From contig NC_073745.1 of NCBI RefSeq assembly GCF_029784135.1, positions 161,399,335-161,463,334 of the forward strand: a DNA stretch of 64,000 nt, in the 5' to 3' direction. The notes beneath the pieces were generated by a model. That model had not been told where the DNA came from. It saw only the letters and a list, made by a program, of their open reading frames with translations, and searched no databases. The translations under genes were made by a program, and so were the position numbers. This document shows positions 1 through 11,486 of the stretch, piece after piece; position 1 is the stretch's first letter; every line of letters begins with the position of its first letter. The stretch comes from Toxorhynchites rutilus septentrionalis (lineage: Eukaryota; Arthropoda; Insecta; Diptera; Culicidae).

Positions 1-1129
1 GAACGAGTAGTCGATGCCAACGTATGAAAACAGAAAGCCTTAGCGCGCGTGGCTGGTAGAGTTGACATTTCCGGAGCAACTGGCCTAGCCTAACGATTAC
101 TGACATGGTAAAATTTACACCGGATATGGTTGATCATAGTATGGCGATTCATGTGACTGCTGGGGAACAATGGCTCTAATGAGGTCGGTAACGGGATAAC
201 ACTTTGGCAACAGTATCGAGTGCTTCATACAATCATTTACGCCTTCACGAGCGTCCATGCGACCTTTCATTTGCAACGGTCCCTCTTCCATGAATCATCC
301 AGGAATGAACTGAGCCTAAGCGCGAGCTACTCTTCGATAATGCGTTCTTCCATGGTGCGACTTTCGGTTTCTGTAGTGCAGCTATCTCCGATGCGAATTC
401 AGCACTCTGCACTAAATTCAGAACTTCCAGCTCTGCATCTTGAAGCTCTGCATGTGTCAATGGACCGGTGACGATGGACTGCTTTGATGAACAGGACACG
501 TTCCTCACTTCTGCGATGTTATAGAAGCTTCGGGACTCGACAACAACGTTCAGTTTCGTCGGGATCCAAATTCATTTGTTAACCACGGTCAGTTCTAGCA
601 TTTCAATGATACGCACTGCGAATAATTAATTCTACTTCCGGTGATCGGACGCAGCGAAGCAAAGCAAAGAATGTCACGCGAATACGTTCAGAAGAACCGT
701 TTTGTTGATTTAACCTGCTGAGAATGCATTGTGTCTTTCACCGATAGGCTTCTACAGCTGATTCCTGAAGTTCATACCTGGTATCGACACGAATAACAAT
801 GGTGCTACATTCCACCTCGTCATCTTTTTCAAACCCGAGGTAGGCCACAGCGGCATATCCGTTATCGAATGCATCCACGAACACATGAAGTTGAATTTCG
901 GTTTTATTCGTTGTTTGCTTCCTCGATCAACGCCGGGTCTTTTGGTTACCATTTTTGTACTTATACTCTTCGTCCAAAACAAGTCCAAAACTCACTAGAG
1001 TCATTGTTGACATTGTTTGACGAAGCTTTGCCCGGCCATGCTTCATGGTTGGCGGTAGTCTCTCAACGAGTTCCTGAAGGAGTGCCACGTTGCATAGGAA
1101 CGAGGACACATTATGACAGCCATGACTAG
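1..1129 (-). pseudogene. BEL/Pao retrotransposon polyprotein remnant
   Basis: Reading leftward, three blocks of a BEL/Pao polyprotein can be seen. Near 1109-1010 is a gag-like stretch (ALLQELVERLPP). Near 900-790 is an RNase H/connection motif (LHVFVDAFDNGYAAVAYLG). From about 508 to the window edge is the linker before the integrase (GPLTHAELQDAELEVL), followed by HPxTDLI-type residues near 200-180. The blocks lie in different frames with stops between them, and most of gag, protease and RT is missing, so this is an internally deleted dead copy. The window starts inside it. The family call rests on remembered BEL/Pao motifs. No LTR is visible. Confidence 0.7.
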
Positions 1130-2869
1130 GATAGTTACTTAAACTGCGAAGAAATCCTTTCTATTTATATGATTGTGTACAAAGTTCATAGACTACTTAT
1201 TTCCAGGATTGTACATCCTTGTCACCGGTTTAAGAGGTGAGTGTTGTCAGATAATCAACCGCATCAGCGGCCGTTTCCTCTGATACGCTGCAGTGAGCCA
1301 GTCAAAAATTCGAAGAGTTAAAAATGGAGGTTTTTATTTATAAAGCTCTATGCGAAACTGAACAGACTTGGGTTCAATCTGATGGGAATTGTGTCAATTT
1401 GCAAACACTGTCCGTCATCCTAGTGTTCGATTCCTTACCGATGAATTTAATTTGGGTCGAGAATTCAAAATAGCGATAGCGATGTTTTGGACTAACTTCA
1501 ACACAGCAAGCAATAGCCATTGTACAGTATCGATCTCAGCGATTTTTGTTTTGTTCTCTAAACTGAAAAGACTTGAAATGGAATTCCTTCGACACAATAT
1601 CAGCGATATAGGCAGCATGGATATGCGTGTGCGTACAATGCATAAGTTATGATGATATTACCGCAGAAAATCAAAGGAAGTTCTCGACTATGTTTGAATA
1701 TCGACGCCCAAATCGGGTATTCATAGCTCTAAGGTCATGGTCTGAGGTATTCGGTGGGACCGGCTGGACGTAGTATATTATAAGCCGTTATAACCGACAG
1801 AAACCAAATAAATTTGGTAACATAATAATGAAAGTACAGTTGTACATCTAATAATTTACACGTTGCCATAAACCAAACCATGCCTTCAATTTTCTACTTT
1901 ACAAACTTTGAAATCTACTGTGTATAAGTTCAATTCGGTTTCGACCCAAACCCAGATATTATAACTTTTATCAATCATTCAAATATTCTATAAACCAATC
2001 TGAGTCCCCGTGTGGGATTGCTGGTGCAAATGCGAACACGCCATCACTGTGATTCCCATTAGCGCGAGGCTGTGCAACTAGTTTTCGCAGATGAATTTGG
2101 GCCATCACTGCCATGAAAAATCAGCAGATGCGGCGAGATAAGAGATGCAACATTGCCATACCTATTGTGTCCGGGGGACTCTGGTGACCCATCGTGTGGT
2201 GGTCAAGCTGGCACAAGCCAGAAGTTTATTTTTTAAATTGCGTATTCATTTGCTAGTATTGGTGATTAATTGTTTTCTGCCCGCGGTGCAGTTTTTCTTG
2301 ACAGTATCAGTTATCGTTTATTGGTCACCGCGACCCAAAAGTGGATGAATTCTGTCGACAGTGACAGAATGGCTCGAGCGGAGAATCAACGATATGTGGC
2401 TTCTGACTCTTTGGCAGATTATTTTCATAGCGATTTTTGATAAGCTGCCATCATTATAATTGCCTGGTGCATATTTTGGCAATCAAGGGACGTGGAAGTG
2501 AGTCGCGTGGATTATACTTTTTGTTTAATGGGTAGAGGGATCTCATTATAATTAGTCAGTTGATGCTTCATTGATGAATATCAGACTCATTTTCACAAAA
2601 AATATCACATAGATATCTCGTTGTAGATTCTATTTCAGTATGAAAAATAAATTTCTTTTTATAGTTTATGTAATAATTATCCTGTACAGTTTCTTTCCTG
2701 TCTATTGTGACGTAGTTGCGTTTTTGGAATTAAACGTGAACAGACTTTTTACGCAAAGTACGGAATTCGTATATTTTTTTTTCTGGAAATGAAATTAACA
2801 CTTTCCAATTCCATGGAAGCTAACTATTCGGTTGGAAAATTATATGTATGATCTATACCGCGGATGTTG
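1130..2869. other. Unassigned AT-rich sequence
   Basis: I recognise no gene, RNA or repeat here. A 67-residue open frame at 2145-2348 (plus) has a hydrophobic stretch but resembles nothing I know and has no supporting context. The part next to 1130 may still be decayed BEL/Pao sequence. Confidence 0.4.
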
Positions 2870-3480
2870 AGTGAATTCGAAGGATGTGGCATTAAGGGCA
2901 TTGTAGTTATAAGGTATTCAAAAACGGCCAAGAAGAGATGAATGATTTCCCACGTCGAGAATGACTATCCACCTATTCGACTGATGAAACCATCGACGAA
3001 ATGATAGGTATGGTTTTCAGAAATCGTCATTTTAGTTTGAGAGAGCTAGCCCGTTAATTAAATATCTCTGACGAGACCGTTCATCATATTTTGGTTCATT
3101 TTATACGCATAAGAAAAGTCGCAGCACGACTAGTGTCAAAATAACTAAATTTTCTTTAAATATTTTATCGCAGTCAAGTGGCTGAAGACATGCTGGAACG
3201 ATCAATATATGATTCCACATTCATTCAACGCATAATTACTGGCGATGAGACATGGGTGTGACTGTTTTCCTTTTTACGAAATTCGAATTACCGCTTCGGG
3301 CGACCCGTTTTGATTGCATCGAAGACAAAAAACGATGCGCGAACTAAAGGTAATTCCAGAATACAGCTATAAAAAGTTTTCCGATGACTGGATTGTTCGT
3401 TGGAGAAAGTGTTTTGTCTCAGAAATGGCCTATTTTGAAGCTGAAAATAGAAATTAAGATAAAGAATTTTCTTCAAAAAC
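2870..3480 (+). pseudogene. Decayed mariner transposase
   Basis: Shifting frames give the order of a mariner transposase: STDETIDEMIG, then a helix-turn-helix part (FSLRELAR, then LNISDETVHHIL) near 3030-3100, RIRKVAARLV near 3110-3135, the first catalytic block IITGDETWV near 3232-3258, and a C-terminal block (WIVRWRKC) near 3390-3412. The part between TGDETW and the C-terminus, which should hold the second and third catalytic Asp residues, is almost entirely missing. Stops and frameshifts are frequent. This is an old, internally deleted mariner. I could not define its terminal inverted repeats. Confidence 0.7.
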
Positions 3481-6020
3481 ATAAATTCTCGTTATTTATT
3501 TTACAGAATGTACTTTGTTTTTGTTGTTTGCAAACTATTGAAAAACTTTAACGTTTGTTATCAAACACCATTTTTATTGAACACTACCCACGATTGATCG
3601 CGTACAATTGGAGAAAAAAGAAAATGGCCAGGCAGAAACGAAGAGACATTTGAACATACAATGTAAACACCTCGAAACATTTTTTTTTTGCGAATATTAC
3701 AATATTGTGTTCCAATTTATGCTTAAATCAAAAGACGCGCCGTATAATGATTGGATGGCCAACTCAAAATGTTCGATTGATATTCTTCCTCGTATACAAC
3801 GATGGAGATTGCAATACTCGCGGAAGTGGAATTAAAGTTATTCGAAGTGATTTCCATTTCCTGTAAATATGAACCGTCAATTAAAATTCATCATGACATT
3901 AAACGAGTAATATTTTTTTTCTCGATAGCCGTGGGGCGATTTATCTTGCCTGATTCACTCCAACAAGGGTATGATTAATAGCGTCACCCATTCATTGATC
4001 AGGATATTTTTTTCATTGATGCTACATACGCAACGTCCGAAATTTAATTATCGTTCCGTTTATTTGATGGAAAATTCAAAATAAAGCGCTCCATTCAACT
4101 GATACGTGAACACAGATCATTTCGCAGGCCCACAACAAAAACCGGGGATCAGATATTAATTATTCAAGTTGGCAGATAATTATTTTTTGCTATCTGTATG
4201 AAAATAAATTTCGTTCAATAAGTGAACATGATCCATTTAACCAATCATATTGGATAAAATAGAACACATTTTTTGTTCGTAATTACTTTTTTATGCAGAT
4301 CATACACCCTTGGGGATGAATTTCACACCCATTATCATTACTGTTTGACATCATTCCTGAGCTTTCGAGCTGGTACCCAGCAAACCAAGCACACGCACGT
4401 TTTTTGGAGAATATTTTCAATTTTGTTCTCAGTTAGTTTTGGTGTCATTTTTTGAATGAAGTAAAGACCGGGTTTAATTCGCTCGTTGTAGTTTATGGCA
4501 ACAACATGGAACTCTGGAGCTCTAATTCATGTATATTGTTACGAGTCCCTCAATGATCGATTTTTATTTTTCGCTAAAATTAATCTAATGACGTGTTATA
4601 TCTGTGTTAGTTTGATTATTGAGTTTTATTCTACAGAGATCTGCTAATTGTACCGTTTAGGGAATGGGTAATCAAGCGGAAAATGATTTCAGCTCATGTG
4701 TTGGGGAAATATTTACTCAATGGTATGGCTGTTCTGTTCCTTGCTTGATATTTCTACGGTATTGCCTATTCCCGCTGGGTCATATATCGAAGAGGAGGCA
4801 ACATTCCATCAACAGTACGCACTTATATTGACAGAGATGCCCCAGTCATATGATGTATTAATAGAAGTCAATTGAGCAAGTGCTCCGCTACACTTAATTT
4901 GATTTACAAAAATGTTTGAGAATGGGCGGAATGTGCACATTCTTGATAGAGAGTTATTCCGCATATGAGCTTACGAATTTAAACATTTTCAAATTCCTAT
5001 GAAATGCGTTCAAAACAACTCGACTAAAATGCATGTAACTTCATAACTTTAAGTTTACTTTAAGCTTTATGAGTTTATTTTCTAACTGGTACAAACTGTT
5101 CCGAAGTCGTAATTCTACGTAATAACACAAAAGTACAAAAGTAAAAGTAAATTTGTCTGATCTTATTGTTTGATCTACTGAGTTCTCAATTCATCAGAAA
5201 ACAAAGCCACTTTGAGTATTAGTTATCAAATAAACAGCAGATTAATGATACTGAGCAGTTTGTCTTGGAGTCACGCTTCATTCGTTGATCACAGCCGATA
5301 CTGTGTACCTCCGACGTGCCAATCATTCCGCAAATATGCTTCAACACGGAGGGTTTCTCTTTTTTGAGCTTATCCTTCATCAACGAAGTGAGATGAAACG
5401 TCGCACGAACGGTGTCACTTATGAGGCATTTAAATGCTTTTCTGCTGCCTTGTTGTGAATTTTCCGTTCCGGAGGAGGCATTCTGCCTAGAATCATACGC
5501 TTACCATCGCACTCGACAGGAGTTTATAACCGGTTATAACCAGTCTGTGTCGCGCGTAGATTAATTGATTTAAAATTCATTATTAGCCATTAGTCATCGG
5601 GTTATTCTCAATCATAATAAACTCCTAGCAGTTGTTGCATGATCCCTTGATAGAACATCAGAGGGGATGAGGCGCGAAATGCTTTCGCATGTGCTTCCGC
5701 CGATTGCGACGAGGTTATTGTGAAATGGGACAGCAGTGCTCTGGGTCAGAACCAGTCGCGAGAAATTTAGTTCTTTTGTTCTTGCTTCATGTAGCTTCTA
5801 CGACTATGCAAATCTGTTCGTTGCAGTGCCTTCAAAGCACGTTTCAACTATGGCTATAGATATATGTCTATAGAGACGGTCACTCTCGAAATGTGAAGTT
5901 CTGAAATAACAATGGGATCCTCTCGTTCGATAGATGGTATTCATATTGGAATCTGTCACATTTTACAATTAAAAAACAAAACAACAAAAACAGGACCCTT
6001 TCATTCGGAGGGTATTTGGG
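3481..6020. other. Unassigned AT-rich sequence
   Basis: No coding region, RNA gene or repeat that I recognise. Short open frames here (for example 3608-3835 and 4273-4455, plus) have no family resemblance. This is the longest unassigned stretch in the left third of the window. Confidence 0.4.
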
Positions 6021-6026
6021 AAAAAA

Positions 6027-6046
6027 TATATATATATATATATATA
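6027..6046. repeat. (TA)n microsatellite hosting a mariner insertion
   Basis: About ten TA units directly before the left inverted repeat of the mariner at 6047. The TA at 6045-6046 serves as its target duplication, matched by TA at 16749-16750. Confidence 0.85.
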
Positions 6047-6229
6047 TTAGGCTGTCAAAAAAGTCCTGCGGTATTTCCGCGAGGTGTCGTTGTAAGCGCG
6101 TAGTTCTAGTTGTATTCATTGTATCGAGTCATACTATAGCTTGTTGGAAAGGTATTTTTGCACGCTATAATATAGTCCTTGACAGTGTTTTGTTTGGTTA
6201 AGTCGTTCGTGAGTTATAGTGTCGCAAAT

Positions 6230-6844
6230 ATGGAGCAAAATAAAGTGAAAATCCGACATATTTTACAGTACTACTATGACAAAGGCAAAAATGCATCTCA
6301 AGCTGCCAATAAAATTTGTGCAGTTTATGGACCCGATTAAGTTTCCATTTCCACCGCACAACGATGGTTTCAACGTTTTCGTTCTGGTGTAGAGGTCGTC
6401 GAAGATGCGCCACGCTCCGGAAGGCCTTTCGTCGAAAATTGGGACAAAATCGCTGAATTAGCCGAGAAAGACCGGCATAGTAGCAGCCGTAGCATCGGCC
6501 AAGAGCTGGGGATAAGTCATCAAACCGTTATTAACCATTTGAAGAAGCTTGGATTCACAAAGAAGCTCGATGTATGGGTCCCACACACGTTGGCGCAAAA
6601 AAAAACATCTTTGACCGTATCGTCGCATGTGAATCGCTGCTGAATCGCAACAAAATCGACCCGTTTCTGAAACGGATGGTGACTGGCGATGAAAAGTGGG
6701 TCACTTACGACAACGTGAAGCGCAAACGGTCGTGGTCGAAGCCCGCTGAAGCGGCTCAGACGGTGGCCAAGCCCTCATTAACGGCCAGGAAGGTTCTGCT
6801 GTGTGTTTGGTGGGATTGTCAAGGAATAATCTATTATGAGCTGC
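6230..6844 (+). pseudogene. Mariner transposase, N-terminal part
   Basis: ATG at 6230 begins MEQNKVKIRHILQYYYDKG, the paired-like helix-turn-helix domain of mariner transposases. A second helix-turn-helix lies near 6480-6545 (SSSRSIGQELGISHQTVINH). The WVPHTL linker motif is near 6575-6592 and the first catalytic Asp (MVTGDEKW) near 6676-6699. An in-frame TAA after VYGPD (about 6338) and a frame change near 6600 inactivate it. The fragment stops at GIIYYEL where the LINE entered. Its family role is cut-and-paste transposition at TA sites. Confidence 0.9.
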
Positions 6845-7119
6845 ATGGCGAAGATTGCAGTTCGTTGTATTTTGTGTCTAAGGAATATTACATAGTTGTT
6901 TGTGAAATCCTGTTCAATTTTGTGATACATTGTAACCAGCTGGAAGCGTAATTGATAGTGCAAAACATAAGTATAAGCTGCTACATCAACTGATATTTAT
7001 TTTCAGCATTATCCCTAAAACAGCAGCAAGTGGGATTACCGCAAGCTGCTGTTGACTGAATTTCGTTTGTTTTGGTTGTGTTGTTGTGTTGGTATTTCGC
7101 TACGCTCTTGCTTAGGCCA

Positions 7120-7475
7120 ATGGATGAATGTGGTGTATGTAAGGATGGTATTGTGATCAGCGATGATCCGGTTGCTTGTGTTGGAAATTGTGGCGCTCGT
7201 ATGCACAGGCGCTGCACGAATCTAACTAAAGCAGCTGCAAAGCTGATCAATGATAATGTAAATATACTGTTTAAGTGTAATGAGTGTTTATCTGCTAGCA
7301 AAAGTGATTTGATTGTTGACATTTCATTGTTGAAAGAGGAAATGAAAAAGCTCAATTTCATATCTGAGACAATAACCAATATTCGTGATACGGTTACTTT
7401 GCAGATAAACAGTGCGTTGGAAAAAGCTAAACATGTTTTGGAAACGAGCCTGAATACTGCTCTTCAAGAACATAT
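7120..7475 (+). pseudogene. CR1-like ORF1, N-terminal part (PHD-like finger)
   Basis: Begins MDECGVCKDGIV with ATG at 7120; an upstream in-frame ATG at 7072 lies in the leader. Residues 4-50 hold a C4HC3-like pattern (CGVC, CVGNC, MHRRC, FKCNEC), as in PHD fingers of CR1-like ORF1 proteins. A helical region follows (about residues 60-118). The frame runs to ALQEH at 7462-7475, where an R1-like element entered, and resumes at 10556 in the same frame. ORF1 proteins of this type bind RNA in the retrotransposition particle; that role is family knowledge. Confidence 0.75.
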
Positions 7476-7497
7476 TTTTTTTTTTTTTTTTTTTTTT

Positions 7498-7768
7498 AGA
7501 CGGCGCCAGTGGTTGTATGGTTAGCGTAACAGCCTCACAATCCGATCGGCCAGGGTTCAATCCCAGCTGGCGTCGTTGGGATTTTCTGAGGCGAAAAATC
7601 TCTGGTTACGTCTTCCTTCGGAGCGGAAGTAAAAGAAGTTGGCCCGGCTCATGAGTTGTTGAGTCTGATAGGTAGGAACAGGTGGAGTCGCCTCCCTGAT
7701 GTCGGTGATTGGCACTAAAGTGGCGGAAATAGGCCGACGAAAAATAAGCGAAGATAAAAAAAAAAAAA
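7498..7768 (+). mobile_element. tRNA-derived SINE inserted in the R1 poly-A tail
   Basis: The first 80 bases look like a degraded tRNA: an A-box-like TGGTTAGCGTAAC near 7518 and a B-box-like GGGTTCAATCCC near 7552-7563. A non-tRNA body of about 190 bases follows and ends in an A-run at 7755-7769. The sequence AAGAACAT plus a long T-run occurs on both sides (from 7466 and from 7769), a target duplication made inside the T-run of copy A of the R1-like LINE. Such SINEs are transcribed by RNA polymerase III and moved by LINE machinery. Confidence 0.8.
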
Positions 7769-8049
7769 AGAACATATTTTTTTTTTTTTTTTAAAGAGGT
7801 GAGGAACGCTCTACCAGCCTCACCTGGGAAGGGTTAACCCAGACGTCGAGTGGGGATCGCACCCACAAAAACCAAGCCCTCTACTCGTTGCCTTATTCCC
7901 CCTGGGACCACATCTAGGCGACTACTTCAGGGGGCGGCTGTGCTCATGCACTTCTCGAGTTTTCAACGCTAACTAGCGTTGTCCTTCCCTTTTTCTCAAT
8001 ATTTTTTCCTTTCTATTCGTTATTAACTCCACTGCGCTGATGTCCTCTT

Positions 8050-8600
8050 CGCAGGCATCCATTTACCCGTCGAGACGTGAACCGATTAGGAATTGCCCTC
8101 CAACTTGACGCGCAACCCGTCACAGCCACCCTCGCGGGGTTTCTCACCTGTCGAGACGTGAACCGATTAGGAAGCGCCCTCCAACTTGACACGCGCCCCG
8201 TCACAGTCACCCTCGCAGGATTTCTCTTCCCAACGGAGCGCCGATTAGGCAGTGCCCTCCAACCTGACGCGCACTCCGTCACAGCTACTCTCGTGGGGTA
8301 TTCACCATTTTGATCGTGGCTTCATCCTTGATACTCGTTCCTTCGAATTGTTCGCGGTGTTCCTCCATCCAGGCCACGATCAGGCGTTGTCAGGCAGGCC
8401 TTTCGCTGTTCTCCGCGGCAGTATCCGTTTACCTGTCGAGACGTGCACCGATTAGGAAGCGCCCTCCAACTTGACGCGCGCCCCGTCACAGTCACCCTCG
8501 CAGGATTTCTCTTCCCAGTGGAGAGCCGATTAGGTGGTGCCCTCCAACACAACGCGCACCCCGTCACAGCTACTCTCGTGAGGTACCATCTCTTGCAACA
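8050..8600 (-). repeat. 3' UTR tandem array of R1-like copy A
   Basis: Two blocks of about three units, each near 80 bp. On the minus strand every unit contains TGTGACGG, then GCGCGTCAAGTTGGAGGG, then CCTAATCGG. A spacer of about 110 bp around 8300-8420 separates the blocks. The same arrangement occurs in copy B at 48690-49300, so the array belongs to the element. Confidence 0.85.
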
Positions 8601-8621
8601 GCCGTCGCCGTTGTTCACCTT

Positions 8622-10541
8622 TCACCGTCGGACGTTGTCAGCACTTTGGTCAGCCCTCCACCTTCGCATCAGCTCCGACATGATTTGTGTGATTGCACTG
8701 CTCACGGCATTCCAGATCATCTCGTCGCGACACATCTCCTCCACAATATTCCCGACATGAAGTGCAGGTAGCCCCTCGCGCCTTTCGGTGAACCTGGGAC
8801 AGACAAAAACGACGTGCTCCGGTGTTTCCTCCATATCTCAACACTCCGGACAGAGGGGTGAAACTGCGTGCCCGAACCGGTGTAGATATTGCCTGAAACA
8901 GCCATGCCCAGACAGAAACTGCGTCAAGTAAAAGTTAACTTCACCGTGTTTCCTGTTCAACCAGGTCGAAAGTACCGGTATCAGCCTGTACGTCCATCTA
9001 CCATTTTCTGCCGTATCCCATTCATACTGCCATTTGTCCAACGACTCCGCCCTCATCAATTTCCGGATACCTCTGCTTTCCCGTCGCTTGTAGCACTCGC
9101 TATCTTCCGCCAGAGTGATGCAGATGGGAATCATTCCGGCGATTACACACACAGCTTCTGTCGAAATGGTCCTATAAGCACTTACGACTCGCATGGCCAT
9201 GAGTCGGAATGTGCTGTTCAGCTTCCTCCGATTTCGGTGGGTTTCCAGAGCCGCCAACCAGGCAGGGCCACCATACCTCAGTATCGACGAAGATACACTT
9301 GCCAAGAGACGCCTCTTGCTGCTGCTTGGTCCAAAGCTATTTGGCATGATCCTCGCCACCACGTTGATGGCCTTTGACGCCTTCCCACATGCATAGTCGA
9401 CGTGCTGGTTGAAGTTCAGCCGGTCGTCGATCATGACTCCGAGGTACTTCACCGCCCGCTTCGAAACGATGGTATGTCCTCCGACCGATACCTCTGCCCG
9501 CAGCACTGCCTTACGATTGCTCACTAACAGCACCTCGGTTTTGTGATGTGCCATCTGGAGCTTTACGCTGTCCATCCAACTACCGATCATGTCTACAGCC
9601 TCAGTCGCCAAAATTTCCACCTCCTGAAGCGTCTCGCCGATTACCGTTGTTACGATGTCGTCCGCGAAGCCCACGATCTCCACACCTCTGGGTAGCTTCA
9701 GCCTTAGAACACCGTCGTACATCGTGTTCCAAAGCGTGGGACCTAGGATGGAACCTTGTGGAACTCCCGCCGAGATATTCTTCACTATCTGTCCCCTGTC
9801 TGTGTTGTATACCAGGATCCGATTCTGGAAATAACTCCTCAGTATCCTGTACAGGTAGCCAGGGACCTTCAATCTGTGTAGCGCCTCGGCGATGGCCTCC
9901 CAGCTGGCACTATTGAAGGCGTTCTTCACGTCAATCAAAATCACCGCGCAGTAACGGTCGCCTCTTCGTTTTTGTTTAAGCGAGACCTGAGCTTTCTCGA
10001 TAACTGTCCGAATAGCGTCCACTGTCGACTTTCCTTTCCGGAACCCGAACTGCATTTTCGACAATCCGTGGTCATCCTCCGTGCATTTCACCAGTCTGTT
10101 GAGAATAACCCTTTCCAAGAGCTTTCCCAAAGTATCCAACAAACAAATAGGCCTATACGACGCTGGATCTCCAGGTGGCTTTCCTGGTTTCGGGAGCAGC
10201 ACCAACTTTTGTATCTTCCATTCCGCAGGGAAGAGACCGTCATCCAGGCATTTCTGCAGCACCACCCTGAACATGTCGGGGAAAGCAAGGATCGCGCGAT
10301 GAGTTCTTCGTTGGTGACTTGTGCGTTCTCTGCTTCGTCCTCACCGTACAGTGTGGGTGGCCACGTCGGTGGGTCGTGCTGCGGAAAGAGTCCATTCACA
10401 ATGACCTCGAGTTTTTCCGGACATAATTCCATGGGAGTCGTTGAACTACGGAATTTCGCCATCACGATTCGATAAGCTTCACCCCAAGGATTTGCGTCGA
10501 CGTCTCGACACAGCTCCCTATAGCAGTTCGATTCGCTCCTA
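8622..10541 (-). pseudogene. R1-like ORF2 (reverse transcriptase), 5'-truncated
   Basis: Reading leftward from 10541, the frame starts in the linker before RT (ELCRDVDANPWGEAYR). A short deletion and frame change lie near 10290-10300, removing residues that copy B has around KAPGPDG. RT follows: YRPICLLDTLGKLLER, QFGFRKGKST, IDVKNAFNSASW, GVPQGSILGPTLWN, and the catalytic GFADDIV at about 9654-9670. The C-terminal Cys/His zone (SPLCPEC) follows and the frame ends at 8622. There is no RNase H domain. Compared with copy B, only the C-terminal two thirds of ORF2 remain. Confidence 0.9.
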
Positions 10542-10553
10542 CTTCAAGAACAT

Positions 10554-11486
10554 ATGAATAAGCTTGAGAGCAGTGTGGCTAGAATTGTGGAAAAAAATAT
10601 ATTGAACAAAAAACATGAAATTGAAAGTCAAAATATAGTTGCAATGAACAGGAAAAGAATTGTTGAAAGGGAAACGCGATCGGAATCTGATTTCAATCCT
10701 AGAAGGAAAATAAAGATTATGTTGAATAGTAATGATAAACCAATTCTCATTGAAACCAAAAATGACGAGGTTTTTCATACTACTGACACATTATCTTTCG
10801 CGAACGTTGTTTCGAGAAATCCCAAGATATCAGAAAAACGTAAAGCTGGTCCTGTTATTGTTGTTAAACCGGTAGAGCCGATTCAAAGTAACGATAGTAC
10901 CCGAAATGAAATAAAGAAAAAACTCGATCCAAAAATACATAATGTCCGCAGCTTTCGAAACGGGAAAGAAGGCTCGATTATTATAGAGTGTGCAACAGTA
11001 GAAAAATGTAATTCGATAAAATCCGATATTGAAAGCAAATTAGGTGAAAAATATAAAGCTGTTGTCCCGAAACCATTAAAACCAAAAGTGAAAATTTTGG
11101 AAATGTCTGATCGGTATTCGTCTGATGTTTTAATAGATTTGTTGAAAAGTCAAAATGAAAACATCGGGATAGGTGACGTTAATGTGGTTGCTATCTATGA
11201 GAATCCACGCTTCAAGTACAATGAATATAACGTAGCGCTTGAAGTTGACAGTAAGTCTTTCAAAAATTTAATAAGCGCTGAAAAAGTCAACATAGGATGG
11301 GATCGGTGTCCTGTAGTAGAAACATTCAATGTTATTAGGTGCTTCAAATGTGGAGAGTTCAGTCATATAAGTAAAAATTGTCCAAATGATGAAAAATGTT
11401 CTAAATGTAGTAAGCAACATTACACATCTGAATGTTCATCGATATCGACCGAATGCGTTAACTGCCGAAAAACGCATATGTACTAA
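10554..11486 (+). pseudogene. CR1-like ORF1, C-terminal part (CCHC knuckles)
   Basis: Continues the frame that stops at 7475 (ALQEH then MNKLESS). The first half is charged and probably helical. The C-terminal quarter has gag-like zinc knuckles: CFKCGEFSHISKNC near 11341-11382, then CSKCSKQHYTSEC and a partial third one. Right after CVNCRK the frame ends at 11486, close to where ORF2 sequence already begins in another frame, so the ORF1 end and the start of ORF2 were lost in one deletion. Confidence 0.8.

Larger units (their letters stand above)
7476..10541 (-). mobile_element. R1-like LINE, copy A, 5'-truncated
   Basis: A minus-strand non-LTR retrotransposon in ORF1 of the CR1-like LINE. 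The 14-bp duplication CTTCAAGAACATAT stands at 7462-7475 and 10542-10555. Its poly-A tail is the T-run at 7476-7497 and 7776-7792, now split by a SINE. The 3' UTR (about 7793-8620) holds tandem units. ORF2 runs 8622-10541 and is truncated at its 5' side inside the region before the RT domain. It matches copy B (44687-49560) closely throughout, so the two belong to one family. Confidence 0.9.

Noticed and set aside
2145..2348. A small membrane protein gene
   Set aside because: Only a hydrophobic stretch supports it; there is no context, homology or promoter.
7505..7575. A tRNA gene at the SINE head
   Set aside because: Stems are too mutated and a 190-bp body with an A-tail and target duplication follows.
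8050..8600. A CRISPR-like array
   Set aside because: Units are contiguous, without distinct spacers, inside a LINE 3' UTR of a eukaryotic genome.
9548..10475. Open frames on the plus strand at 9548-9916 and 9972-10475 as genes
   Set aside because: They lie exactly opposite the R1-like reverse transcriptase and mirror its codons.
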